Positions 16,973-24,917 of a stretch of DNA of 64,000 bases are shown here, in pieces (the first letter of the stretch is position 1; the number at the start of each line of letters is the position of its first letter). The notes beneath the pieces are model-generated. The model did no database searches. It saw nothing but the letters and a program-made list of their open reading frames with translations, and had not been told where the DNA came from. The position numbers were made by a program, and so were the translations under genes. This DNA is from Phycicoccus sp. M110.8 (lineage in GTDB: Bacteria; Actinomycetota; Actinomycetes; Actinomycetales; Dermatophilaceae): positions 1,488,001-1,552,000 of the forward strand of contig NZ_JAWDIC010000001.1 of NCBI RefSeq assembly GCF_032464895.1. The letters run 5' to 3'.

Positions 16973-17652
16973 GAGTTGACAACCTGCTTGAGGATCGAGG
17001 TGAAGAAGGGCAGGCCGTCGAGGCTGGGGCCGAAGCCCTCCTCGACGCAGTGCTCCGGGTGGGGCATGAGCCCGACGACGTTGCCGCGCTCGTTGGTGAT
17101 GCCGGCGATGTCGCGGTAGGAGCCGTTGGGGTTCCGGTCGCCCTCGGGCACGACGTACCGGAACACGACGCGGCCCTCGCCCTCGAGCTCGTCGAGCGTG
17201 CGCTCGTCGGCCACGAACCCGCCCTCGCCGTTCTTGAGGACGATGGTGATCTCCTGGCTCTGCTCGAAGTCGGAGGTCCAGGACGTCTGCGCGTTCTCGA
17301 CCCGCAGCGTCGTGTCCACGCAGTTGAACTTGCGGTGGTCGTTGCGGATCAGCGCGCCGGGCAGCAGGTGCGACTCGGTGAGCACCTGGAAGCCGTTGCA
17401 GATGCCGAGGACCGGCAGGCCGCCCTGCGCGGCCGGGACGAGCTCGTCCATGACGGGGGCGAACCGGGCGATGGCGCCGCAGCGCAGGTAGTCGCCGTAG
17501 GAGAACCCGCCGGGGAGGATGACGGCGTCGACGCCCTTGAGGTCGGCGTCGCCGTGCCACAGGCTGACCGGCTCGCCGCCGACGGCGCGGACCGCGCGGG
17601 CGGCGTCACGGTCGTCGAGCGACCCCGGGAACGTGACGACCCCGACCTTCAC
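16969..17652 (-). CDS. purQ: Phosphoribosylformylglycinamidine synthase subunit PurQ (glutaminase)
   Basis: A 227-residue class I glutamine amidotransferase subunit that supplies ammonia to PurL. The nucleophile is Cys85 in [10 protein letters not shown], and the His/Glu pair is in [10 protein letters not shown] near the C-terminus. The GTG start at 17652 overlaps the purS stop (GTGA), and its own TGA overlaps the purL start. Length and motifs are normal. Confidence 0.97.
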   Translation of the reverse strand: MKVGVVTFPGSLDDRDAARAVRAVGGEPVSLWHGDADLKGVDAVILPGGFSYGDYLRCGAIARFAPVMDELVPAAQGGLPVLGICNGFQVLTESHLLPGALIRNDHRKFNCVDTTLRVENAQTSWTSDFEQSQEITIVLKNGEGGFVADERTLDELEGEGRVVFRYVVPEGDRNPNGSYRDIAGITNERGNVVGLMPHPEHCVEEGFGPSLDGLPFFTSILKQVVNS

Positions 17653-17912
17653 TGGCCGGGGTCCTCGTCCAGCGCCCGCACCGAGACGACGTCCTCGATC
17701 ACCGGGTTGGAGAGCAGCTTCTCGGCTGCCTCGCGCGCGGCGGCGAGGTGCTCGTCCGTCACGTCACCGTCGACGGTGAGCACGAAGCGCTTGCCCTGCC
17801 GCACGTCGGTGAACTGGTCGAAGCCGAGCCGGGGCAGTGCCCCGCCGACGGCCTGACCCTGGGGGTCGAGGATCTCTGGCTTCAACATGACGTCGATGAC
17901 GACGTGGCCCAT
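17649..17912 (-). CDS. purS: Phosphoribosylformylglycinamidine synthase subunit PurS
   Basis: An 87-residue small subunit that bridges PurL and Pur[20 protein letters not shown] and then [16 protein letters not shown] are characteristic of PurS. The ATG at 17912 has GGAGA 8 bases upstream. It is the first gene of purS-purQ-purL. Confidence 0.95.
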   Translation of the reverse strand: MGHVVIDVMLKPEILDPQGQAVGGALPRLGFDQFTDVRQGKRFVLTVDGDVTDEHLAAAREAAEKLLSNPVIEDVVSVRALDEDPGQ

Positions 17913-18129
17913 TCGGGTGTCTCCTGGGACGAGGGGAGGCTGCCGGGGGCGAGTCTATCGGCGCCGCGGACCGGGTATGCCGCGCGGTCCGCCCCGCGGG
18001 CGCCCGGGACGGACGACGCGGTCAGGGCACACGGGGTCAGCGCCTCGACGACGGGAGCCACGACGGAGGGGTGAGCAGGCGGCATACGGGGTAGGGGGCA
18101 GCCACGACGTCCCCGAGGAGAGGCACACC

Positions 18130-18951
18130 ATGCCCAGAGGAGCCCTGGTCACCACGTCCCGCTGGCCGAGCGAGCTGGTGCTCGTCAGGCACGGGGAGAG
18201 CCTCGGCAACCTGGCCGACGAGCAGGCGCGCGAGGCGGGCGCGGAGCGGCTCGAGATCGAGCTGCGGGACGCCGACGTGCCGCTGTCCGACACGGGCAGG
18301 GAGCAGGCGGACGCCGTCGGGCGGCTCCTGGCCGAGCTCGGCGCGGACGACCGGCCGGACGTGGTCGTGTCCTCGCCGTACCGCCGCGCCGCCGAGACGG
18401 CCGAACGGGCGCTGACGGCCGCCGCCCGGCCGGGGGACGGCGCGTCCGGGGCGCCGGGGCCGGACGACCTCGTCGTGGACGAACGGCTGCGCGAGCGCGA
18501 CCTCGGGGCCTTCGACCGGCTGACGTGGCGCGGCATCGAGGCGGAGTACGCGGCGGAGGCGCAGCGGCGCAACCACGTCGGGAAGTTCTACTACCAGCCG
18601 CCGTCGGGCGAGAGCTGGTGCGACGTCACCCTGCGGGTTCGCTCGATCCTGGCCGACCTGCGCGAGGGGTACGAGGGGCGGCGGGTCTGGCTGTTCACGC
18701 ACCAGGCGGTGATCATGTCGTTCCGGTACGTGCTGGAGGACCTGACCGAGGCCGAGCTGCTCGACATCGACAAGCGGGAGCGGCTGCCGAACTGCTCGGT
18801 CACGAGGTACCGGGCCGGGGAGCGGGCCATGCGGCTCGTGGCGTTCGCCGACACCGACGCGGTCGACCGGTTCGGGGCCGAGTACACGGAGGAGCCGAGC
18901 AAGGGCGAGCGGAGCGGCGCGGCCGCTGCGGGGGTGGACGTCGATGGCTGA
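18130..18951 (+). CDS. Histidine phosphatase family protein
   Basis: A 273-residue phosphoglycerate-mutase-like phosphatase. LVLVRHGESLGN carries the phospho-accepting histidine (about residue 20), VVSSPYRRAAETAE the second arginine motif, and WLFTHQAVIMSFRYVL the second histidine. The substrate is unknown. The ATG has GAGGAGAGG upstream. It overlaps the nnrD ATG by 8 bases. It is divergent from purS; the 217-base gap carries two GTATGCC words (17975, 18081). Confidence 0.9.
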   Translation: MPRGALVTTSRWPSELVLVRHGESLGNLADEQAREAGAERLEIELRDADVPLSDTGREQADAVGRLLAELGADDRPDVVVSSPYRRAAETAERALTAAARPGDGASGAPGPDDLVVDERLRERDLGAFDRLTWRGIEAEYAAEAQRRNHVGKFYYQPPSGESWCDVTLRVRSILADLREGYEGRRVWLFTHQAVIMSFRYVLEDLTEAELLDIDKRERLPNCSVTRYRAGERAMRLVAFADTDAVDRFGAEYTEEPSKGERSGAAAAGVDVDG

Positions 18952-19942
18952 GCGGGACGCCGGCAGTGGTCGGGGCGGCAGTGGTCGGGGCGGCAATGGT
19001 CGGGGCGACAGCGTGAGGGCCGGCGGCTCCGACAGGACGGGTGGGAACGGCGGCAACCGCGGGGCGACCGAACAGGTCACGCCGGCGCTGCTGCGGCAGT
19101 GGCCGCTGCCCGGGCCCGGCGGTGACAAGGAGTCCCGCGGCCGGGTGCTCGTCGTGGGTGGCACGGCCAGCACGCCGGGTGCGGTGCTCCTCGCCGGTGA
19201 GGCGGTGCTGCGCTCGGGGGGTGGCAAGCTGCAGGTGGCCACGGCCCACGAGGTCGCCGCCGCCCTGGCGGTCGCGGTCCCCGAGGCGCTCGTGCACCCG
19301 CTGCCCACGGATGGAGGTGGGTCGCTCGCGGCCGAGGCCGCCGACGAGCTGCGGGAGCTGGCCGACGGCGCGGACGCGGTGCTGGTGGGGTCCGGCTTCT
19401 CCGACGTCGAGGCGACCTTGGCGCTGCTGCACGCACTGGTCCCGCGGCTCGAGGCGCCGCTCGTCCTCGACGCGGTGGCGTCGGCATACCTGGGCAAGGG
19501 CGGGGGTGACGTCCACGACCTGGCGCACGGGTGCGTCCTGAGCGCGAACGTCGACGAGGTGGCCCTGACGCTGGGCGTCCCGACGCAGGAGGTGGGCCAG
19601 GACCCGGCGGGGGCGGCGGCCGCCCTGGCCTCGCGCAGCGGCGCGGTCGTGCTGTGCGGAGGGTCGACGAAGACGGTCGCCGCACCGGACGGGCGGGTGT
19701 GGTGGACGGACGCCGGCGGCCCGGGACTCGGCGTCTCGGGCTCCGGCGACGTCCAGGCCGGGATCGTCGCGGGACTGCTGGGTCGCGGTGCCGAGCCGGA
19801 GCAGGCCGCGGTGTGGGGCGCCTTCCTGCACGGCCGGGCCGGCGACGAGCTGGCCGGGCGGGTGGGCACGGTTGGGTTCCTCGCACGGGAGGTGCCCGGA
19901 GCCGTGCCGGCGCTCCTGCACGAGCTGACCAGCCAGGACTGA
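18944..19942 (+). CDS. nnrD: ADP-dependent (S)-NAD(P)H-hydrate dehydratase
   Basis: A 332-residue ribokinase-fold enzyme that repairs hydrated NADH and NADPH using ADP. KESRGRVLVVGGTASTPGAV, then VLRSGGGKLQVATA, VLVGSGFSD and the C-terminal GLGVSGSGDVQAGIVAGLLG (anion hole and nucleotide site) are diagnostic. Only the dehydratase half is present; no epimerase domain. The first 40 residues are a low-complexity Gly/Arg/Asn stretch (GSGRGGSGRGGNGRGDS) coded by short imperfect repeats. It overlaps the phosphatase gene, so the two are co-translated. Confidence 0.9.
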   Translation: MAERDAGSGRGGSGRGGNGRGDSVRAGGSDRTGGNGGNRGATEQVTPALLRQWPLPGPGGDKESRGRVLVVGGTASTPGAVLLAGEAVLRSGGGKLQVATAHEVAAALAVAVPEALVHPLPTDGGGSLAAEAADELRELADGADAVLVGSGFSDVEATLALLHALVPRLEAPLVLDAVASAYLGKGGGDVHDLAHGCVLSANVDEVALTLGVPTQEVGQDPAGAAAALASRSGAVVLCGGSTKTVAAPDGRVWWTDAGGPGLGVSGSGDVQAGIVAGLLGRGAEPEQAAVWGAFLHGRAGDELAGRVGTVGFLAREVPGAVPALLHELTSQD

Positions 19943-20037
19943 CGCCGCCGCTCCCCGCTCCTGGCGCCCGGACGCCGTAGTGAGCGCCCGCCCACGCGCG
20001 CCCGCCCGGACGCCCGATCAGCGCCCGTTCACCGCTC

Positions 20038-20112
20038 CCCACTTGTTGCCATCTGGTGGTCACAACTGGCGGCATCATGCACCAGGACGACGGCCACGTG
20101 GCAACAAGTGGG
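20038..20112. repeat. 75-bp REP-like palindromic element, copy 2
   Basis: The left arm CCCACTTGTTGCCATCTGG continues TGGTCAC; the right arm CCACGTGGCAACAAGTGGG pairs with its outer part. The outer 14 bases of both arms are identical to those of copy 1 at 1846-1920 and the total length is the same, while the centre differs. It lies between nnrD and the DUF222-HNH gene, in a gene-free stretch of about 270 bases where I see nothing else. Confidence 0.75.
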
Positions 20113-20209
20113 ACGTTGGTGCGGTAGCCGGAACCCATTGTGGGCCAATGAAATCCGGCGCACGACGTCGTCGCGGTTGACTGTCGGTGGTCGCCCCTAG
20201 CCTTGGTCC

Positions 20210-21611
20210 ATGGCGATCGCACCGGACGACTGGGCAGGGCAGGGCCTCGAGCCTGCGTCCCGCCCCGTCCTCGGCGCGGTCAGTGCGGCGGTCGAGGCGC
20301 TGTCGCGGTCGACCCCCGAGCGCATCTGGGCCCTCAACGAGGGCGAGGTCGCCGAGGTCGTGCGGTTGCTCGGGGTGCTGTCCGCCAGCGTGGACGCCCA
20401 CCTCGTGACGGCGCTGGCCGAGGCCGGCCGGCGCGGCCTGGGATTCGGGCGAGGGCTGGGACCGGCTGGACTGGGCACGGGCGCACGCCCCGCTCGTCCG
20501 GGAGCGAGCCCTGGCGGAGGCCCAGACGGTGGCCGACGCGGCGGACGACCTGCGCCTCGCCGAGGTGGTGGCCGGCGCCACCCGCGCGGCCGCCGTGGAC
20601 CGCACGGGCGAGGGGCTCGAGGACGTCGTGCCGGTGGCGAAGGCGGCCCAGCTCGTGCGGTTCCACCGGTCGTACCGGGGCATGGCCGACGCCAGGGTGC
20701 TGGACGGCGCGACCCACGACCTCGTCGACGGCGCTCGCGGCCCGGGCGGCCTCCCGGAGAAGGTCCTGGCGGTAGCCGTGCGGCACACCAGCGACCTGCT
20801 GCGACCCGACCGGCTCGTCGAGCACGACGCCGCAGTTCGCCGAGCGCACCGCTCACTGGTGAAGGGTCCGGGGCCGATGGGTCTGTCGCGCTACACGCTG
20901 CTGCTCGACGAGGAGGGGGCCGCTGTCGTCGACGCCGCGGTCGACGCGCTGGCCAAGCCGTCCCGCGACGAGGAGACCGGCGACCTCGACCAGCGCACTC
21001 CCGCCGCACGTCGGGCCGATGCCCTGGTCGACCTGGTCCTGCGGGCTGTGGAGGCACCGGACGGCGTACCGCGTCAGGCGAAGACGAGCCTGGTAGTGAC
21101 CGTGGCTCTCGACGTGCTCGCGAGTCGGTGCCGCGGCTCGGGCTTCACCACTGCCGGCGACCTGCTCACGGTCGAGGCGGTGCGCCGACTCGCCTGCGAC
21201 GCGGACGTCGTCCCGGCGGTGCTCGGATCGCGGGGCGAGGTGCTCGAGCAGGGGCGCGCCAAGCGGTTGTTCAAGCGCGGCCAGATCCGCCACCTGTGGC
21301 TGCGGGACGGCGGGTGCAGCTTTCCCGGGTGCTCGAAGCCTGCCGCCTGGACCGACGCGCACCACCTCGTGCACTGGGCCGACGGAGGTCGCAGCGACGT
21401 CGCGAATGCCGCCCTGCTGTGTCGCGCGCACCACACCGTGGTCCACCAGGGCCGGTATGCCGGTGCGGTCGTGGACCGGGGTTCGGGGCCAAAGGTGGAG
21501 TGGGACCTGACGTACGGCTCCTACGACGACCGGCTCGAGGCACTCCGCCGCGCGGGGACCGTCCCACGCTGGCTAGACCCGATGGACGGCAGCGGCCCTC
21601 CCCTGCCATGA
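20210..21611 (+). pseudogene. DUF222 / HNH endonuclease gene with a one-base frameshift
   Basis: The ATG at 20210 opens a normal DUF222 N-terminus (LEPASRPVLGAVSAAVEALS ... LVTALAEAGRRGL). At 20440-20442 a GGG run shifts the frame; removing one G gives LDSGEGWDRLDWARAHAPLV and continues in the frame that runs to 21611. That frame holds the rest of DUF222 and a C-terminal HNH nuclease motif (LRDGGCSFPGCSKPAAWTDA, then HHLVHWADGGRSDVANAALL and CRAHHTVVHQG). Without the shift the protein would be about 466 residues, normal for the family. These genes are multicopy in many actinobacteria. The shift may be real decay or a sequencing error; a G3 tract is too short to suggest phase variation. Confidence 0.75.
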
Positions 21612-21772
21612 CCCCGCCCCGCACCCCGCCCGCCCGGGCGGGGGCCGAGGCTTGCCCGGGCGACGGCGCACAACGGAGTCGGCCCCGATCGGTGGCGGGT
21701 CAGCCGGTGGTCAGGACATGAAGGTGGGCGGGGACGCCTTCCCAATCCTGGCGGACGCGGGAGTGGGGCCCG
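21612..21772. other. Gene-free stretch after the HNH gene
   Basis: Together with the repeat array that follows, this makes about 400 bases without a gene. It holds a small GC palindrome (CCCGCCCGGGCGGG, 21629-21642) that could end the HNH transcript. I see no start with a ribosome site and no other structure. Confidence 0.5.
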
Positions 21773-21774
21773 CG

Positions 21775-22047
21775 TCAGGCGGTGAAGGGTGCGGTCGGCC
21801 AGGCGCGGGTCAGGCGGTGAAGGTGCGGCCGGTCAGGCGCGGGTCAGGCGGTGAAGGGTGCGGTCGGCCAGGCGCGGGTCAGGCGGTGAAGGTGCGGCCG
21901 GTCAGGCGCGGGTCAGGCGGTGAAGGGTGCGGTCGGCCAGGCGCGGGTCAGGCGGTGAAGGTGCGGCCGGTCAGGCGCGGGTCAGGCGGTGAAGGGTGCG
22001 GTCGGCCAGGCGCGGGTCAGGCGGTGAAGGTGCGGCCGGTCAGGCGC
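21775..22047. repeat. Tandem array of 34/35-bp units derived from the 3' end of purC
   Basis: Eight units start at 21775, 21810, 21844, 21879, 21913, 21948, 21982 and 22017, alternating 35 and 34 bp. Each starts TCAGGCGGTGAAGG. The last contains the purC stop codon and the codons for RTFTA; the others repeat that segment downstream of purC. The two unit types differ by one base in a G-run and in GGTCGGCCA versus GGCCGGTCA. Adjacent units have no unique spacers, so it is a minisatellite, not a CRISPR. Confidence 0.9.
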
Positions 22048-22928
22048 TCGTAGGCCTCGACGTACTTGGCGCGCGTCCGCTCGAGGACGTCCTCGGGCAG
22101 CGGCGGCGGCGCCTCGCCGGACGCCTTGTCCCAGCCACTGGCCGGCGACATCAGCCACTCGCGGACGAACTCCTTGTCGAACGACGGCTGCGGGTGGCCC
22201 GGCTCCCACTGGTCGGCCGGCCAGAACCGTGACGAGTCCGGGGTGAGGACCTCGTCGGCGAGGACCAGCTGGTCGCCGTCGAGACCGAACTCGACCTTCG
22301 TGTCGGCGATGAGGATGCCTCGTTCCGCGGCGATCTCGTTGCCCCGCGCCAGGATCCGCGTGGTCAGGTCGCGCGCCCGCGCGGCCACGTCCGGACCCAC
22401 GGCAGCCTCGACAGCGGCATACGACATCGGCTCGTCGTGCTGGCCCTCCGGCGCCTTGGTCGACGGGGTGAACACCGGCTGGGGCAGCCGCGAACCGTCC
22501 ACCAGGCCCTCAGGGAGCCGGATGCCGCTGACGTGCCCGTCCGCCTGGTACTCGCGCAGGCCGCCTCCGGTGAGGTAGGCGCGCGCGACGCACTCGACCG
22601 GCAGCATCTCGAGCCGGCGCACGAGCACCGCGCGCCCGGCGACCTCGTCGGGGACGTCGGTGGAGACGAGGTGGTTGGGCACCAGGTCCTCGAGCTGCTC
22701 GAACCACCACAGCGACAGCTGCGTGAGCACGGCGCCCTTGTCGGGCACGGGCGTCTCGAGGATGAAGTCGAAGGCCGAGAGCCGGTCGCTCGCGACCAGC
22801 AGCAGCTGGTCGTCGCGGGCCTGGCCGGTGGCGGGGTCCAGCGGGGCGTAGAGGTCGCGGACCTTGCCGGAGTAGACGTGGGCGTAGCCGGGCAGGGCCG
22901 GCGGCGAGTCGAGCCGGGAGGACGTCAT
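22017..22928 (-). CDS. purC: SAICAR synthase (phosphoribosylaminoimidazole-succinocarboxamide synthase)
   Basis: PurC joins CAIR and aspartate with ATP. The 303-residue protein shows YSGKVRDLY, LLVASDRLSAFDFILETPVP (ATP site) and ILIADTKVEFGLD. I start it at the ATG at 22928, 9 bases after GGGAGG, not at 22937, which abuts it. The C-terminal residues and stop lie in a 34/35-bp tandem array that continues for seven more copies. It is only 22 bases downstream of the sigma-factor partner gene on the same strand, so it may be read from that operon, unusual for an essential purine gene. Confidence 0.96.
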   Translation of the reverse strand: MTSSRLDSPPALPGYAHVYSGKVRDLYAPLDPATGQARDDQLLLVASDRLSAFDFILETPVPDKGAVLTQLSLWWFEQLEDLVPNHLVSTDVPDEVAGRAVLVRRLEMLPVECVARAYLTGGGLREYQADGHVSGIRLPEGLVDGSRLPQPVFTPSTKAPEGQHDEPMSYAAVEAAVGPDVAARARDLTTRILARGNEIAAERGILIADTKVEFGLDGDQLVLADEVLTPDSSRFWPADQWEPGHPQPSFDKEFVREWLMSPASGWDKASGEAPPPLPEDVLERTRAKYVEAYERLTGRTFTA

Positions 22929-22950
22929 GTCCGACATCCTCCCAGCCCGG

Positions 22951-24243
22951 TCACCGCACCGCGCTCAGGAGGGTCAGGGCCGCCTCGTCGGTCCAGCGCG
23001 GCAGCAGTGGCTGCGGTCGCCCCTTGGCGTCGTTGACGGACACGCTCGGACTGCTGACGACCAGCCGCATCTCGCCGGAACTCGCCGTGGCCGGCACCAG
23101 CCAGAGCTGGCGACGGGTCGTCCGGTCCAACCACTCTTGCACCTCACCCTCGCCGCCCCAGGGCAGCGCGACCCGTCGCACCGAGCCGGAATCGGCGCGG
23201 TCGTCCCCGGAGAGGCCGCCGTAGCGCGCGACGTCCTTGCCGATGGACAGCGTCACGAGCTCGCCGCGCGACGGCTGGGGCTGGACCGACTGGTACCAGC
23301 CCTGGACGTCGTTCTGCCCGATGCCGCTGGAGAGGCTGTCCCACGCCTGCACCGCGACGCCGGTGTCGAGCTGGCTCGAGGCCCACGTCTCCCAGGTCCG
23401 GTCGGAGCACCGCTCGTGCGAACGCGAGCACCCCGGGCTCGCGACGACCTCGGCACCCGGCCCTGCCTGGCGCACCGCCTGCGAGCCGTAGAGCCGGGTC
23501 AGGAGGTCGGCGACGTTCGCCTCGGTCCACCACGCCGGGGCCCGGACGTCGTCCGACGTCTCCGAGTACGACCCGCCGACGGGGCCCTGGTTCGCGGCGT
23601 TGAGTACAACCTCGACGGCGGGTCGTGAAGCCGTCGACGGCAGCCGGTAGCTGTCGACGAGGTTGCCGCCGCCGTTCGATGTGAGCCTGCCCGCCTGGCC
23701 GGGAACGCCCGGCAGGGAGACCGGCTCGGGCCCGTGCGGAACCCCGCTCCCGGCCTTCGGCTCCGTCGTCGTGGGCGCGATGACCACCGAGAGGTGGACG
23801 TCCTGTATGCCGAGCACGGAGCTCACCGTCTGCTCGATGACCACCGTGCCGGGCTCGTACGCGTCGGCCGCCTCCGTGCGGACGGTCGCCGTGGAGTGGG
23901 CCACCTCCCGCGACCACGCTGCCACCACGGTCACGCACGTCTCAGGCTGCGTGACACAGCCACGGGGGCTCGGCGTCGTCGCGCTCGAGGAGGTCCCTCC
24001 CGTGCCCGCGGGCGCCAGGCCTTGGCGCCCACCGCCCTGCGACACAGCCGCACCGGCGAGCAGTCCCCCGACAGCCACGACGAGGGTCGCCACTCCGGTG
24101 ACCACCGCTGCCCGACGGCGGCGCACCCGTCGCCGCCCCCCGGCGACCAGGTCGTCGACCGAGAACGACGGTGCCGCGAGCTGCTCCTCGTACTGCCGCA
24201 GGAACCGCTCGGGCACCCGCTCCATCGTGTCGTCCATCCCCAT
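22951..24243 (-). CDS. Membrane-anchored extracytoplasmic protein paired with an ECF sigma factor
   Basis: About 430 residues: a cytosolic N-terminus of about 45 residues rich in arginine (GGRRRVRRRRAA), one membrane span (VVTGVATLVVAVGGLLAGAAV), then a large extracytoplasmic part with cysteines in GCVTQPETCVTVV and SPGCSRSHERCS. Starts overlap the sigma-factor stop (GTG at 24246, ATG at 24243 in a TGATG); I give the ATG. Its place directly after the sigma gene suggests a sensor or anti-sigma role, but the short cytosolic part shows no zinc-finger HxxxCxxC, so this is inference. Confidence 0.7.
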   Translation of the reverse strand: MGMDDTMERVPERFLRQYEEQLAAPSFSVDDLVAGGRRRVRRRRAAVVTGVATLVVAVGGLLAGAAVSQGGGRQGLAPAGTGGTSSSATTPSPRGCVTQPETCVTVVAAWSREVAHSTATVRTEAADAYEPGTVVIEQTVSSVLGIQDVHLSVVIAPTTTEPKAGSGVPHGPEPVSLPGVPGQAGRLTSNGGGNLVDSYRLPSTASRPAVEVVLNAANQGPVGGSYSETSDDVRAPAWWTEANVADLLTRLYGSQAVRQAGPGAEVVASPGCSRSHERCSDRTWETWASSQLDTGVAVQAWDSLSSGIGQNDVQGWYQSVQPQPSRGELVTLSIGKDVARYGGLSGDDRADSGSVRRVALPWGGEGEVQEWLDRTTRRQLWLVPATASSGEMRLVVSSPSVSVNDAKGRPQPLLPRWTDEAALTLLSAVR

Positions 24244-24752
24244 CACTTCCCTCGTCCCCCAACGGTTTCCAGCGAGGAGCGCAGCGCCCGCAGCCCGTCA
24301 CTCGTCGTGCTCTTGACCGTGCCCTCGGAGCAGCCCATGAGCCGCGCGACCTCCGCCACCGACAGGTCCTCCAGGTGCCTCAGCACGACGGCCATCCGCT
24401 GCCGCTCGGGCAGCGCGGACAGCGCGACGTGCAGGTCCAGCCGCTGCTCCACGCGCTCGGTCTGCGCGGCGGCGACGACGTGGTGCCCGGCGTCCGCGGT
24501 CGAGCGCTCCCGCTGCCACCAGTGCCGTCGTTGCTCCGAGACCAGCGAGCGCACCAGGGTGGTGCGGGCGTATGCCAACGGGTCGTCGACGCCGTGGACC
24601 CGCGGCCACACGGCGTACAGCTTCTCCAGCGTCGTCTGGACCAGGTCGTCCGCACGGTGCGGGTCCCGGCACGTGGCCAGCGCGACCCGGCGCAGCCGCG
24701 GGATCGCGGCCGTCGCGAACGCGCGGAACTCCTCCTCGAGATCAGTCCTCAC
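24243..24752 (-). CDS. SigE-family ECF RNA polymerase sigma factor
   Basis: A 169-residue sigma factor. Region 2 is FRAFATAAIPRLRRVALATC, then RDPHRADDLVQTTLEKLYAV (about residues 8-50). Region 4 is LSALPERQRMAVVLRHLEDL, then SVAEVARLMGCSEGTVKSTT (about 105-150). Form and length match the actinobacterial SigE-type group. The GTG at 24752 has GGGGAGG 4 bases upstream. It overlaps the next gene at the stop codon, so the two are translationally coupled. Confidence 0.88.
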   Translation of the reverse strand: MRTDLEEEFRAFATAAIPRLRRVALATCRDPHRADDLVQTTLEKLYAVWPRVHGVDDPLAYARTTLVRSLVSEQRRHWWQRERSTADAGHHVVAAAQTERVEQRLDLHVALSALPERQRMAVVLRHLEDLSVAEVARLMGCSEGTVKSTTSDGLRALRSSLETVGGRGK

Positions 24753-24879
24753 TGCACCTCCCCTTCCGGTGCGGGAGACGCGGTGAGGCCCCGGTCCGGT
24801 TGGGCCACCCTGCCAGACCGGTCGGGGAGGCCTGCCAGAGCAGTGGGGCCAGCCTGCCGGAGCGCTCACCGGAACCGGC

Positions 24880-24910
24880 TTGACTTCAAGTGGACTTCAA
24901 CTTCCAGACT
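24880..24910 (+). promoter_or_regulatory. MerR-type promoter of the MFS exporter gene
   Basis: TTGACT at 24880-24885 and CAGACT at 24905-24910 are 19 bases apart, the long spacer of MerR-controlled promoters. The spacer holds an imperfect dyad (ACTTCAAG, four bases, CTTCAACT). The ATG follows the -10 by 7 bases, so the mRNA would be leaderless. No merR gene is nearby. Confidence 0.5.
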
Positions 24911-24917
24911 GTCCGGC

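Noticed and set aside
14657-17560. Apparent longer PurL extending through purQ
   Set aside because: The extension is the wrong frame of purQ; the GTGA overlap at 16969-16972 and the PurL N-terminus define the true start.
20440-20442. Programmed frameshift or phase variation in the DUF222-HNH gene
   Set aside because: A run of three Gs is too short and no slippery heptamer or following stem-loop is seen.
21775-22047. Possible CRISPR array near purC
   Set aside because: Units are contiguous with no unique spacers, and no cas genes are present.
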